DNA of 64,000 nucleotides. It comes from CBDCFL01 sp965216135 (GTDB lineage: Bacteria; Pseudomonadota; Alphaproteobacteria; Rhodobacterales; Rhodobacteraceae). Under the pieces are notes generated by a model that saw nothing but the letters and a program-made list of their open reading frames with translations, had not been told where the DNA came from and ran no database searches. The stretch is from positions 124,001 to 188,000 of the forward strand of contig CBDCFL010000017.1 of NCBI GenBank assembly GCA_965216135.1, given 5' to 3'. Numbering within the stretch: the first letter of the stretch is position 1; the number at the start of each line of letters is the position of its first letter. Below, in pieces: positions 27,378-36,352 of this stretch. The position numbers and the translations under genes are program-made.

Positions 27378-28322
27378 ATGCGCGCTGATCTGATCGAGGC
27401 TGAAACCGGGAACGGCATTGCCCGGCTTTTGCAGATCATGGCGCGTCTGCGCGACCCTGAGACTGGGTGCCCCTGGGACATCGAACAGGGTTTTGCGAGT
27501 ATCGCGCCCTATACGATCGAAGAGGCCTATGAGGTGGCCGATGCGATTGAGCGGCAGGCCTGGGACGAGTTGGAAGGCGAGCTGGGCGATCTGCTTTTGC
27601 AGTCGGTCTATCACGCGCAGATGGGCGCCGAAGCAGGGCATTTCAGCTTTGACAGCATCGCGCATCGGGTTTCTGACAAGATGACTACGCGCCACCCGCA
27701 TGTGTTTGGGCCCGAAGCCCATGACAAATCAGCCGATCGACAGACCCGCGACTGGGAGGCGGCCAAGGCGGCAGAACGCGCGGATCGGGCCGAGGCTGGT
27801 GTTCTGGATGGTGTCGCGCTTGGTCTGCCAGCGCTGATGCGCGCGCTGAAGCTGCAAAAACGCGCCGCAAGGGTGGGCTTTGACTGGCCCGCCGTGGATG
27901 AGGTTCTGGACAAGATCGCCGAAGAATGCGCCGAGCTGGCGGAGGCAAGGGCGACGGGGAACACAGGGGATATTGCCGAGGAATACGGCGCAAGGGTGGG
28001 CTTTGACTGGCCCGCCGTGGATGAGGTTCTGGACAAGATCGCCGAAGAATGCGCCGAGCTGGCGGAGGCAAGGGCGACGGGGAACACAGGGGATATTGCC
28101 GAGGAATACGGCGACCTGCTGTTTGCGTTCGTCAATCTGGGTCGCCATCTGGGGGTCGAGGCTGAGGCAGCATTGCGCGGTGCCAACGCTAAATTCACCC
28201 GGCGTTTTCAGGACATCGAGGCGCGGCTGGCGGCGCGAGGCAAGCGGCCCGCAGACAGCGATCTGGCTGAAATGGATGCGCTGTGGGACGCGGTGAAGGC
28301 GACAGAACACATACCCAAGTAA
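27378..28322 (+). CDS. mazG: Nucleoside triphosphate pyrophosphohydrolase MazG with internal duplication
   Basis: 314 residues; without the duplication it would be 273, near the E. coli length of 263. The first all-alpha domain has CPWDIEQGF, TIEEAYEVADAIE and ELGDLLLQSVYHAQ. In the second domain, 41 residues (164-204) are repeated exactly at 205-245, doubling the metal-binding EECAE helix. Only the second copy is followed by EEYGDLLFAFVNLGRH, completing the EExxE...ExxD metal site; the first copy ends in EEYGARV and lacks the aspartate. MazG hydrolyses NTPs and dNTPs, including ppGpp-related control in E. coli. The fold of the second domain is probably disturbed or extended here. Confidence 0.92.
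   Translation: MRADLIEAETGNGIARLLQIMARLRDPETGCPWDIEQGFASIAPYTIEEAYEVADAIERQAWDELEGELGDLLLQSVYHAQMGAEAGHFSFDSIAHRVSDKMTTRHPHVFGPEAHDKSADRQTRDWEAAKAAERADRAEAGVLDGVALGLPALMRALKLQKRAARVGFDWPAVDEVLDKIAEECAELAEARATGNTGDIAEEYGARVGFDWPAVDEVLDKIAEECAELAEARATGNTGDIAEEYGDLLFAFVNLGRHLGVEAEAALRGANAKFTRRFQDIEARLAARGKRPADSDLAEMDALWDAVKATEHIPK
27867..28112 (+). repeat. Perfect 123-bp tandem duplication inside mazG
   Basis: Units 27867-27989 and 27990-28112 appear identical by eye. 123 is a multiple of three, so the reading frame is kept. Absence of any difference points to a very recent event or an assembly artefact. Confidence 0.9.
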
Positions 28323-28394
28323 TCTTGTCAGGTATTGACCGCCACGCTGGTTTGCGCTACAAGCGCACCAAATCAACCCAACAGGAAACTGGCG

Positions 28395-29405
28395 ATGTTA
28401 AGCGGTAAACACCTTCCCCTGCTGGTCGCGGCATTGTTGTGCGGCGGACCCGTTGCTGCGCAGGAAGTCAATGTCTATTCCTATCGCCAGCCCGACCTGA
28501 TCGCCTCGCTCACCGACGCGTTTACCGAGCTAACCGGCATCGTGGTGAATGTGGCGTTTCTGGAAAAAGGCATGGTCGAGCGTCTGCGCGCCGAGGGCAG
28601 CCGCAGCCCGGCCGATGTGATCCTGACGGTGGATATATCGCGGCTGGCCGAGGCGGTTGAGGCCGGAGTGACACAAGCCGTCCGCTCAGAGACTATCGCC
28701 GCCAACGTGCCGGCCGATTTTCGTGATCCGGACGGCCATTGGTTCGCCGTGACCACGCGGGCGCGGGTTGTCTATGCCAGCAAAACCCGCGTCGCACCGG
28801 GCGAAGTGACGACATATGAGGATCTTGCCGACCCAAAATGGGCGGGCCGCATTTGCACGCGTTCGGGCAGTCATGCCTATATGACCGCCCTGACCTCGGC
28901 GGTGATATACCACCTTGGCGAGGACGGCGCACGCGACTGGCTGGCAGGGCTGAAAGCCAATCTGGCGCGTCGTCCGCAAGGCAACGACCGCGCCCAGGTC
29001 AAGGCGATCTGGGCCGGTGAGTGCGACATTTCGCTGGGCAATACCTATTACATGGGCGCGATGCTGGCTGACGCTGAACAGGCGGCCTGGGCCAATTCAG
29101 TGCGGCTGGAATTTCTGGTCTTTGAGGGTGGCGGCACGCATGTGAATGTCTCGGGCGTGGCGATGACGGCGGCCGCGCCACATGCGGCCGAGGCTTTGGC
29201 ATTTATCGAGTTCCTGACGTCGCCGGCGGCGCAGGTGATTTATGCGGACGCGAATTATGAATATCCCGTCGCACCGGGCAGCTCTGCCTCGGCGCTTGTG
29301 GCCGGATGGGGCGCGTTTGAGGCTGATCCGGTCGACCTGATGGAGATCGCGGCGCTGCGCCGCGCGGCGTTGCGGCTGACGGAGATTGTCGATTTCGACG
29401 GGTGA
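28395..29405 (+). CDS. ABC transporter solute-binding protein, iron(III) type
   Basis: 336 residues from the ATG at 28395 with AGGAAA upstream. A signal peptide ends at about residue 23 (GGPVAAQE). The mature part begins VNVYSYRQPDLIASLTDAFTELTG, and the metal-binding tyrosine pair region is SLGNTYYMGAML, as in FbpA/AfuA ferric-binding proteins. It would bind Fe3+ in the periplasm. No permease or ATPase gene is adjacent, so it is either an orphan or works with a transporter encoded elsewhere. Confidence 0.88.
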   Translation: MLSGKHLPLLVAALLCGGPVAAQEVNVYSYRQPDLIASLTDAFTELTGIVVNVAFLEKGMVERLRAEGSRSPADVILTVDISRLAEAVEAGVTQAVRSETIAANVPADFRDPDGHWFAVTTRARVVYASKTRVAPGEVTTYEDLADPKWAGRICTRSGSHAYMTALTSAVIYHLGEDGARDWLAGLKANLARRPQGNDRAQVKAIWAGECDISLGNTYYMGAMLADAEQAAWANSVRLEFLVFEGGGTHVNVSGVAMTAAAPHAAEALAFIEFLTSPAAQVIYADANYEYPVAPGSSASALVAGWGAFEADPVDLMEIAALRRAALRLTEIVDFDG

Positions 29406-29438
29406 TCGGGCGGTGTTCGACCTGCTGGCGGAAATTTT

Positions 29439-29458
29439 GAGTATTTAGGCCAAAAAAA
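29439..29458. repeat. GAGTATTTAGGCC intergenic motif, copy 4
   Basis: Reads GAGTATTTAGGCCAAAAAAA on the plus strand, in the gap between the iron-binding protein and the nucleoside hydrolase. Confidence 0.55.
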
Positions 29459-29537
29459 TGCAGCTTTTGGAGGGCGCGGTAAACGCGCTGGTCAGTGCTG
29501 GACCCGCGGCGAATTGCCCTGCTAGGATCGGTTCCGC

Positions 29538-30476
29538 ATGGCACGCAAGATCATCATTGATACCGACCCCGGCCAGGACGATGCGGTGGCGATCCTGTTG
29601 GCGCTGGCCAGCCCGGATGACGTTGAGGTCTTGGGGATTACCACGGTCGCAGGCAATGTGCCGCTTGATCTGACCTCAAGGAATGCACGCGCGGTCTGCG
29701 AATTGGCCGGGTTTGGCGATGTCCCGGTCTTTGCCGGGCATGGCTCTCCGTTGCGGCGGAAACTGGTTACAGCCGAACATGTCCACGGCAAGACCGGGCT
29801 GAACGGTGCCGACCTGCCGGCGCCATCGGTGGCGCCGCAGGACATGCACGCGGTGGATTTTCTGATTGAGACTCTTCGCCGCGAACCGGCGGGTAGTGTG
29901 ACGCTGTGCCCGATCGGGCCGCTGACCAATATTGCCGATGCGATCCTGCGCGCCCCGGATGTGGTCGCCCGCATTGACGAGATCGTTCTGATGGGGGGTG
30001 CCTATTTCGAAGTGGGCAATATCACCCCGACGGCGGAATTCAACATATACGTTGACCCGGAAGCGGCTGATATTGTGTTCAAATCCGCAGCACGCGTAGT
30101 GGTCATGCCGCTGGATGTGACACATAAGGCGCTGGTGAGCGCCGAGCGGTTGGCGCGCATTTCTGCCATCGCCACCCCGGTCAGCGCAGCGGTGACCGGC
30201 TGGCTGGGGTTCTCAGAGCGTTTCGACCTGGCCAAATATGGCGGCATCGGCGCGCCGCTGCATGATCCCATGGTGATCGCCTATCTGATCCGCCCAGAGC
30301 TGTTTTCGGGGCGCGAGATCAATGTCGAGATTGAAACCGGTTCCGAGCTGACGCGCGGCATGAGTGTTGCCGATTGGTGGGGCGTGACCCAGCGAAGTGC
30401 CAACGCTTTGTTTATCGGAGACGTCGATGCGGATGGATTTTTCGATCTCTTGAGCGAGCGGCTGGCACGTCTATGA
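29538..30476 (+). CDS. Inosine-uridine preferring nucleoside hydrolase
   Basis: 312 residues. The Ca2+-binding DTDPGQDDA motif is at residues 8-16, with MGGAYFEVGNITPTAEFNIYVDPEAA and the histidine of PLHDPMVIAYLI later. It cleaves the N-glycosidic bond of ribonucleosides for base salvage. Substrate preference cannot be read from the sequence. Confidence 0.93.
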   Translation: MARKIIIDTDPGQDDAVAILLALASPDDVEVLGITTVAGNVPLDLTSRNARAVCELAGFGDVPVFAGHGSPLRRKLVTAEHVHGKTGLNGADLPAPSVAPQDMHAVDFLIETLRREPAGSVTLCPIGPLTNIADAILRAPDVVARIDEIVLMGGAYFEVGNITPTAEFNIYVDPEAADIVFKSAARVVVMPLDVTHKALVSAERLARISAIATPVSAAVTGWLGFSERFDLAKYGGIGAPLHDPMVIAYLIRPELFSGREINVEIETGSELTRGMSVADWWGVTQRSANALFIGDVDADGFFDLLSERLARL

Positions 30477-30572
30477 TCGAAATGCGCGGCACCTGAAGGG
30501 CGGCGCTTTCCGGCTTTTGCCGCGGGCTGACAAGATGCTATGCAGCGGCAAAGCAACCTGGCGGCAAGCTCG

Positions 30573-31820
30573 ATGAATTTTCTGCAAATCGCGTCTTTAC
30601 TGATCGTTCTGGCCGGCGCGTTCGGTGCCATCAACTATCATTTGTTGCGCCTGCCCCCGTCGATCGGAATTCTGGTCGTGGCGCTGGCCGCGTCCTTTGG
30701 CCTGATGGTTTTTGACGCGATCCTGCCTGGTATCGGCATCGCCGAGGCGGTGCGCGGTATTGTCGGCGACATTGGTTTTTCAGAAGCGCTGCTGGAAGGG
30801 ATGCTGGGGCTGTTGCTGTTCGCGGGCGCATTGCATGTGAAGCTAGGCGATCTGCGGTCGCAATGGCGGGTGGTTTTTCTGATGGCGACAATGGGTATCG
30901 CGCTGTCAACGATCATCGTGGGGGTCGGGTTTAGCTGGCTGACGGGAATGCCGCTGTTGGTGGCGCTGGTATTCGGCGCGCTAATCTCGCCCACCGATCC
31001 GGTGGCGGTGCTGGGCGTGTTGCGTCAGGCAAACTTACGCAAATCGCTGGAAACCAAAATCGCCGGCGAATCGCTTTTCAACGATGGCGTCGGATATGTG
31101 GTGTTTCTGGTGCTCGTGGGGCTGGCCTTTCCCACCGGCGACGCGCATGGCAGCGGCCTCGGCGGCGCGGCGCGGCTGTTCTTTCAGGAAGCCGTCGGCG
31201 GTGCGGCGCTGGGGCTGACGCTTGGCTGGCTGACCTTCCGGCTGATGCGGACCATCGACGATTACCCGCTTGAGGTGCTGTTGACACTTGGTCTGGCCTT
31301 TGGCGGATATGAGCTGGCGGTGGCACTGCATGTTTCGGCGCCAATTATGGCGGTATGCGCGGGGCTTTTGATCGGCGACATCGGCGCCAAGCACGGGATG
31401 AGCACCGAGACGCGGGACTATGTCGACGCTTTCTGGCGGCTGATCGACGAGATACTGAACGCGGTTTTGTTCCTACTGATCGGCTTTGAAGTCTTTGCCG
31501 TGGCGTTTTCTTTTGACATCCTTGGCACCGGTGTGGCGGCGATTGCGCTTGCCCTGGTGGCGCGATTTGCGGCGGTGGCGGTGCCGGTCATGCTCCTGCG
31601 GCCGTTTCGCACCTTTAGCCCCGGGGTGATCCCGATTATGACCTGGGGCGGGCTGAAAGGCGGCATCTCGGTCGCGCTGGCCTTGTCACTGCCCGAAGGT
31701 GAGTGGAAACCGCTGATCCTGGGCGCGACCTATCTGGTCGTGATATTTTCGATCATCGTTCAGGGGCTGACCGTGGCACCCCTGGCCACCCGGCTGGGGC
31801 GCGAGCCTGAATTGATGTGA
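30573..31820 (+). CDS. Cation:proton antiporter, CPA1 family
   Basis: 415 residues from the ATG at 30573; an in-frame ATG at 30540 is possible. Twelve or so membrane segments. The ion-site motifs are FGALISPTDPVAVLGVLR and the conserved Asn-Asp pair in AGESLFNDGVGYVVF. It exchanges Na+ (or K+) for protons at the inner membrane, as expected for a marine bacterium. It ends 10 bp from a convergent TetR gene. Confidence 0.92.
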   Translation: MNFLQIASLLIVLAGAFGAINYHLLRLPPSIGILVVALAASFGLMVFDAILPGIGIAEAVRGIVGDIGFSEALLEGMLGLLLFAGALHVKLGDLRSQWRVVFLMATMGIALSTIIVGVGFSWLTGMPLLVALVFGALISPTDPVAVLGVLRQANLRKSLETKIAGESLFNDGVGYVVFLVLVGLAFPTGDAHGSGLGGAARLFFQEAVGGAALGLTLGWLTFRLMRTIDDYPLEVLLTLGLAFGGYELAVALHVSAPIMAVCAGLLIGDIGAKHGMSTETRDYVDAFWRLIDEILNAVLFLLIGFEVFAVAFSFDILGTGVAAIALALVARFAAVAVPVMLLRPFRTFSPGVIPIMTWGGLKGGISVALALSLPEGEWKPLILGATYLVVIFSIIVQGLTVAPLATRLGREPELM

Positions 31821-31830
31821 GCCTCCGCGC

Positions 31831-32400
31831 TTAGGCTGCCTTCAGCAGCGCCGTTGCGATGGCCACAAATATAGTTTGCGGGGCCTGTGAGGCATGCGGC
31901 TGTGCTGCCTCAGCTCCAGTGGCAAAAGCGCCCGCCAGTGCCGCGTAAAGCGCCAATGACGCGACGGATGCGCGGCGCAGCCGGAAATTGCGGGTGATCG
32001 CCAGATGCTGGGCCAGATGGTTGAGGCATTGCGGCGCAGCCCGCGAGGCGCAACCGGGCTTGTCCAAAAGCAACGCCAGCACCGGCCGCGCCTCGGCGGA
32101 TTGCCAAAGTCGCGCGGCAATTTCTGCCGGTGACAGATCAGCGGTGATGTCGGACAAAGCCATCAGCACCCAGATTTCGATCTCGTGGTGCAAAAGGGCG
32201 CTTAGAACCAGTGCCTTGGTCGAAAAATAGAGGTAAGGCGTGACCTTGCCCAGGCCGCAGGTCCGGGCAAGGTCTGCCATGGTCCAGCCTGTGCCATTTT
32301 GGGCCTTGGTCAGCCGGGCGGCGGTTTTTAGAATAGCCTCAGATTTGTTCGATTTCGCGACACGCGCGCCGGTCGCGGGTTGTGATGACTGGTCATTCAT
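31831..32400 (-). CDS. TetR-family transcriptional regulator
   Basis: 189 residues from the ATG at 32400 (MNDQSSQPATGARVAKSNKSEAIL). Helix-turn-helix: WTMADLARTCGLGKVTPYLYFSTKALVLSALL. The C-terminal domain is Ala-rich and variable. Its target is not evident: the nearest divergent gene is the Fur-type regulator 148 bp away. Confidence 0.85.
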   Translation of the reverse strand: MNDQSSQPATGARVAKSNKSEAILKTAARLTKAQNGTGWTMADLARTCGLGKVTPYLYFSTKALVLSALLHHEIEIWVLMALSDITADLSPAEIAARLWQSAEARPVLALLLDKPGCASRAAPQCLNHLAQHLAITRNFRLRRASVASLALYAALAGAFATGAEAAQPHASQAPQTIFVAIATALLKAA

Positions 32401-32548
32401 CGTGGATGCCTGGAAATGCCCGCGACCAATTGACGACCGGCCGGTTAACATCGGCTGAATGACTGCGGCTCATAGGCCCGAACCGGCATTGCGCCTTTAC
32501 GCCGGTTCGCGCATCGCCTTAAATACCACACGCGGCGGGATGGCGAAC

Positions 32549-32971
32549 ATGGCCAACACAATCATTGAACAATGCGAGGAAAAGGGCCTGCGCATGACCG
32601 AGCAGCGCCGGGTCATCGCCCAGGTGCTGGATATGGCCGACGATCACCCGGATGTGGAGGAGCTTTACGCACGCGCGACCGCGGTTGACAGTGGCATATC
32701 GTTGGCCACGGTCTACCGGACCGTGAAGCTGTTTGAAGACACCGGTATCCTGGAAAAACACGATTTCGGCGACGGGCGTGCGCGTTATGAAACCGCTGAC
32801 CGCGATCATCACGACCACCTGATTGATCTGAGCTCTGGTGAGGTCATTGAATTCGTCGATGAAGAGATCGAAAAACTGCAACAGCGGGTTGCGGCGCGGC
32901 TCGGCTACCGGCTGCGCGGGCACCGGCTGGAGCTTTACGGCGTGCCGCTCAAGAGCAGTGACGGCAAATGA
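32549..32971 (+). CDS. Fur-family regulator (Fur/Mur type)
   Basis: 140 residues from the ATG at 32549 (MANTIIEQCEEKGLRMTEQRRVIAQVL); an ATG 9 bp upstream is also possible. Winged helix in ISLATVYRTVKLFEDTGIL and metal-binding HHDHLIDL near residue 86. It lacks the C-terminal CxxC zinc pair, as many alphaproteobacterial Fur/Mur proteins do. Mur in this group senses Mn2+ and represses manganese uptake; Fe or Mn cannot be told apart from this sequence. Confidence 0.9.
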   Translation: MANTIIEQCEEKGLRMTEQRRVIAQVLDMADDHPDVEELYARATAVDSGISLATVYRTVKLFEDTGILEKHDFGDGRARYETADRDHHDHLIDLSSGEVIEFVDEEIEKLQQRVAARLGYRLRGHRLELYGVPLKSSDGK

Positions 32972-33063
32972 TTGCGCCTGCCTCAGGCTCGGTTTAACCG
33001 CGTTTACTTCAACGAGGGCCCGGCGTATGCAATTTTTCAACAGGGTATAGCAGCGGGGCCGCC

Positions 33064-34341
33064 ATGAGCACGATCATCGATATTTTCGCGCGTGAAATTC
33101 TCGACAGCCGCGGCAATCCGACAGTCGAGGTCGACGTGATGCTGGAAGACGGCACAATGGGGCGCGCGGCAGTGCCGTCGGGGGCGTCAACGGGCGCGCA
33201 TGAAGCGGTGGAAAAACGCGACGGCGACAAGGCGCGCTACAAGGGCAAAGGCGTATTGGGCGCGGTCGAGGCAGTGAATGGCGAACTGGCCGAGGCGCTG
33301 GTTGGCGCGGACGCCACCGAACAGGAAATGATCGACGGCGCGATGATCGAGCTGGACGGCACGCCGAACAAGGCGCGGTTGGGGGCCAATGCGATCTTGG
33401 GCGTGTCGCTGGCGGTGGCCAAGGCGGCGGCGGATTTTTCGGCGCTACCGCTATACCGGTACGTCGGCGGCTCGGCGGCGCGGGTTTTGCCGGTGCCGAT
33501 GATGAATATCATCAACGGTGGCGAACATGCCGACAACCCGATCGACATTCAGGAATTCATGATCATGCCGGTTGCGGCGGGCAATATCCGTGAAGCGGTT
33601 CGGATGGGATCGGAAGTGTTTCACACTCTTAAGGCGGAATTGTCGGCAGCGGGGCACAACACCGGGATTGGTGATGAAGGTGGATTTGTACCTGGGTTGA
33701 ACTCTGCCAGAGAGGCGCTCGATTTCATTATGGAATCCATCGTAAAGGCGGGCTACAAACCGGCCGAGGACATCTATCTGGCGCTCGATTGCGCTTCGAC
33801 GGAATATTACCGCGACGGCACATATGACATGAAAGGCGAAGGCAAGGTTCTGTCGAGCGCCGAGAATGTTGAATACCTCGCCGGGCTGGCGGCGGATTAT
33901 CCGATCATATCCATCGAAGACGGCATGGCCGAGGACGACTGGGATGGCTGGAAGGAGCTGACTGACGCTTTGGGGGCCAAGGTACAACTGGTCGGCGACG
34001 ATTTGTTCGTGACCAACCCAACGCGCCTGGCCGACGGCATCGCGCGGGGTTCGGCGAATTCGATGCTGGTAAAAGTCAATCAGATCGGCACCTTGTCAGA
34101 GACCCTTAAGGCCGTAGACATGGCCCATCGCGCCGGGTTTACCAATGTGATGAGCCACCGCTCGGGCGAGACCGAAGACGCCACCATCGCCGATCTGGCT
34201 GTGGCCACCAATTGCGGGCAGATCAAGACTGGGTCTTTGTCGCGGTCGGACCGGCTGGCGAAATATAACCAGCTGATCCGGATTGAAGAAATGCTGGGCG
34301 AAGTTGGCGAATATGCGGGGCGGTCGGTGTTGAGAGGATAA
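33064..34341 (+). CDS. eno: Enolase
   Basis: 425 residues, full length. STIIDIFAREILDSRGNPTVEVDV starts the protein; the Mg2+ and substrate residues are in GDEGGFVP, ISIEDGMAEDDW, GDDLFVTN, LVKVNQIGTLSET and SHRSGETED. It converts 2-phosphoglycerate to phosphoenolpyruvate. It converges on a LacI gene with 19 bp between. Confidence 0.98.
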   Translation: MSTIIDIFAREILDSRGNPTVEVDVMLEDGTMGRAAVPSGASTGAHEAVEKRDGDKARYKGKGVLGAVEAVNGELAEALVGADATEQEMIDGAMIELDGTPNKARLGANAILGVSLAVAKAAADFSALPLYRYVGGSAARVLPVPMMNIINGGEHADNPIDIQEFMIMPVAAGNIREAVRMGSEVFHTLKAELSAAGHNTGIGDEGGFVPGLNSAREALDFIMESIVKAGYKPAEDIYLALDCASTEYYRDGTYDMKGEGKVLSSAENVEYLAGLAADYPIISIEDGMAEDDWDGWKELTDALGAKVQLVGDDLFVTNPTRLADGIARGSANSMLVKVNQIGTLSETLKAVDMAHRAGFTNVMSHRSGETEDATIADLAVATNCGQIKTGSLSRSDRLAKYNQLIRIEEMLGEVGEYAGRSVLRG

Positions 34342-34360
34342 TCCGGGAGATCATCTGCGC

Positions 34361-35395
34361 CTAGGGCAGATTGTCCTTGATGAAGATGTTGATCGCGACG
34401 CGGCGCAGGTCGCGATATTTCAGGTCGCCACGGCAAAGTGAGACGAGCGCGTTGACTGCGGTTTCAGCTTCGTAGCGATAATCCTGAGCGATAACAGCGT
34501 CATACAGCCCGCTCACCAGGTTTTTCCGCGAGCGGGGCGTGAGTTCGTGGGAGATGACGATCAGGTTGCCGCGACCGAGTTTGGTCAGCGCCCAATCGGT
34601 CCCGTCATTTGTGGCAGCGACGTTGTAGATACCCACCAGATCCGGAACCCGTTCGATCAGCTTCGATACGGCGGCCTCTGCCATTTGCGCGTCGTCGTGC
34701 ACGGCTGCCGACAAATCAATAGAGATGTCCGGGCAAATGCCCGCCAGCGCCTGCTCAAATCCGGACCGCCGTTCAAAATGATCGCGCAGCCCGAGGTCAC
34801 CCACGACCACGCCGACGGTGCCGGTATTGTTTTTGACCCAGCGCGCCATCAGGCAGCCGGCGGTGCGCCCGGCGGCGACATTGTCGCTGCCCACATAATG
34901 GCCCCGTCGTGAATGCGGAACATCGGTGATCAGCGTGACGACCTGAATACCTTCGGCAACCAGACCATCGATAGCGTCGCGGGTTTCGGCAGTGTCCATC
35001 GAAACGATGATGACACCATCGGGGCGTTCATCCCTGATGTCGTCCAGGGCAGATAGAAAATCGCCGATGTTCAGGATGTCGACACGGCGCAGACGCAAGG
35101 TCACGCCGATCGTATCGCTGAGCAGTCCGGCCTGCGCCAGGTGCTTAGTCAACTTGTCCAGAAACGGATTATGACCACTTGGCACCAATGCAACAAAGTC
35201 AAGCGGATTGGCCTTGGGTGTGCCCCAGTTTCGCGCCGCAAGGCTTGTCGCGGAATAGCCCAGGCGCTCCAACTCGCGGTGCACAATCTCGACAGTTTCC
35301 TTGCGCACACCCGGTCGCCCGTTAAGAACACGATCGACCGTGGCGGTAGAGACACCCGCCTGGCGCGCGACATCCGCGATTTTGACCCGTTTCAT
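34361..35395 (-). CDS. LacI-family transcriptional regulator
   Basis: 344 residues from the ATG at 35395 (MKRVKIADVARQAGVSTATVDRVLNGRPGVRKETVEIVHRELERLGY). The periplasmic-binding-protein-like effector domain follows from about residue 65. The V-D-R in the hinge helix region and NWGTPKANPLDFVAL suggest the LacI subgroup that controls sugar or polyol uptake. No transporter lies next to it in this window, so its targets are elsewhere. Confidence 0.9.
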   Translation of the reverse strand: MKRVKIADVARQAGVSTATVDRVLNGRPGVRKETVEIVHRELERLGYSATSLAARNWGTPKANPLDFVALVPSGHNPFLDKLTKHLAQAGLLSDTIGVTLRLRRVDILNIGDFLSALDDIRDERPDGVIIVSMDTAETRDAIDGLVAEGIQVVTLITDVPHSRRGHYVGSDNVAAGRTAGCLMARWVKNNTGTVGVVVGDLGLRDHFERRSGFEQALAGICPDISIDLSAAVHDDAQMAEAAVSKLIERVPDLVGIYNVAATNDGTDWALTKLGRGNLIVISHELTPRSRKNLVSGLYDAVIAQDYRYEAETAVNALVSLCRGDLKYRDLRRVAINIFIKDNLP

Positions 35396-35556
35396 GCAGA
35401 TTGTCCTCAGCATCTTGATGGCTTTATAGAAATTACATCAGACTCCATCATTGCGGGTATGTCAAGTCCCTGTTGGACGACTTTGAAAGCGGGGAGGGCA
35501 GCAATAATTACACTGCCCTCCCCAACGGTCCGCGAGTGCGCGCCCGTCAGCTTGTA

Positions 35557-35775
35557 TTAGTACCGTGGGACAATGCCGTCGCCCAGGAATCGTGTAGCCA
35601 TATCGATGAATCCGGCCATTTCGCGCACGGTCTGCTCGTTCTCTTTGTTATCATTGGCACATCTCATGACCGCGAAGGCCAGATTATGGTACCCGCGGCT
35701 GTCGAGCATCTCGACCAGCGCGCGCGAGAATTCCCCGCGGCTCCCCGGGAATCGGTGTTTCGTCTGTTTTGTCAT
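35557..35775 (-). CDS. Small hypothetical protein
   Basis: 72 residues from the ATG at 35775 (MTKQTKHRFPGSRGEFSRALVEMLDSRGYHNLAFAVMRCANDNKENEQ); the frame is open for 56 more codons upstream. Charged and probably cytoplasmic. I do not recognise it. The composition and a regular helix-like pattern make it more credible than the overlapping plus-strand frames. Confidence 0.5.
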   Translation of the reverse strand: MTKQTKHRFPGSRGEFSRALVEMLDSRGYHNLAFAVMRCANDNKENEQTVREMAGFIDMATRFLGDGIVPRY

Positions 35776-36352
35776 CTCAAATCTTGCCTTCGTTTCTTGC
35801 CGGTTGAATTGCAATATTGCTCTGTTTTGGCAGGCTGAATTTTGTGCCGTCTGGCTCATATTAGGGCATCCGCATTTAGACCGATCGTAACTCTTGAGAC
35901 CGTAACGCTGATGTTCTGGCAGAAAGTGTTTAAAAACGATCAACTTTCGGGCGTAAAACCATCACCCAATACTGATGGATTCTCAGTATTTTGACCATTT
36001 ATCGCGTATTGTCAGGGATTTGTGCGTCGTGTCGGTGGACTGCACGGGGAGTGAGCGAGAGAAGTTACGTTACGTCAGTATTCGTCGCATGGCCGAATTT
36101 GCACAGAGCCGAGTGCCAAGCCGCGGACCCCGGGCCGAATCGAAGCGCGTTGAATGCGGCTTTGCACTGTCCAGCGGTCCAGCAATTTCATCTTGAAGCG
36201 ATTGAGCCGTGGTTCAGCAAATCTTGCCCTGCCCCAGTGCGGCGCAGATGCGCTTGTTATCAATGGCGCGCAACTTTATATCCGGCGCAGTCGCGAAACC
36301 TAACGACCGCGATGCCACAGGCTTTGGCTTTGAGCATGAAGAAAACCACCGG
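35776..36352. other. Long gap without a recognisable gene
   Basis: Several short frames on both strands overlap each other here and none resembles a known family. No repeat, tRNA or clear terminator was seen. It may hold regulatory DNA for the acyltransferase gene or decayed sequence. Confidence 0.4.
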
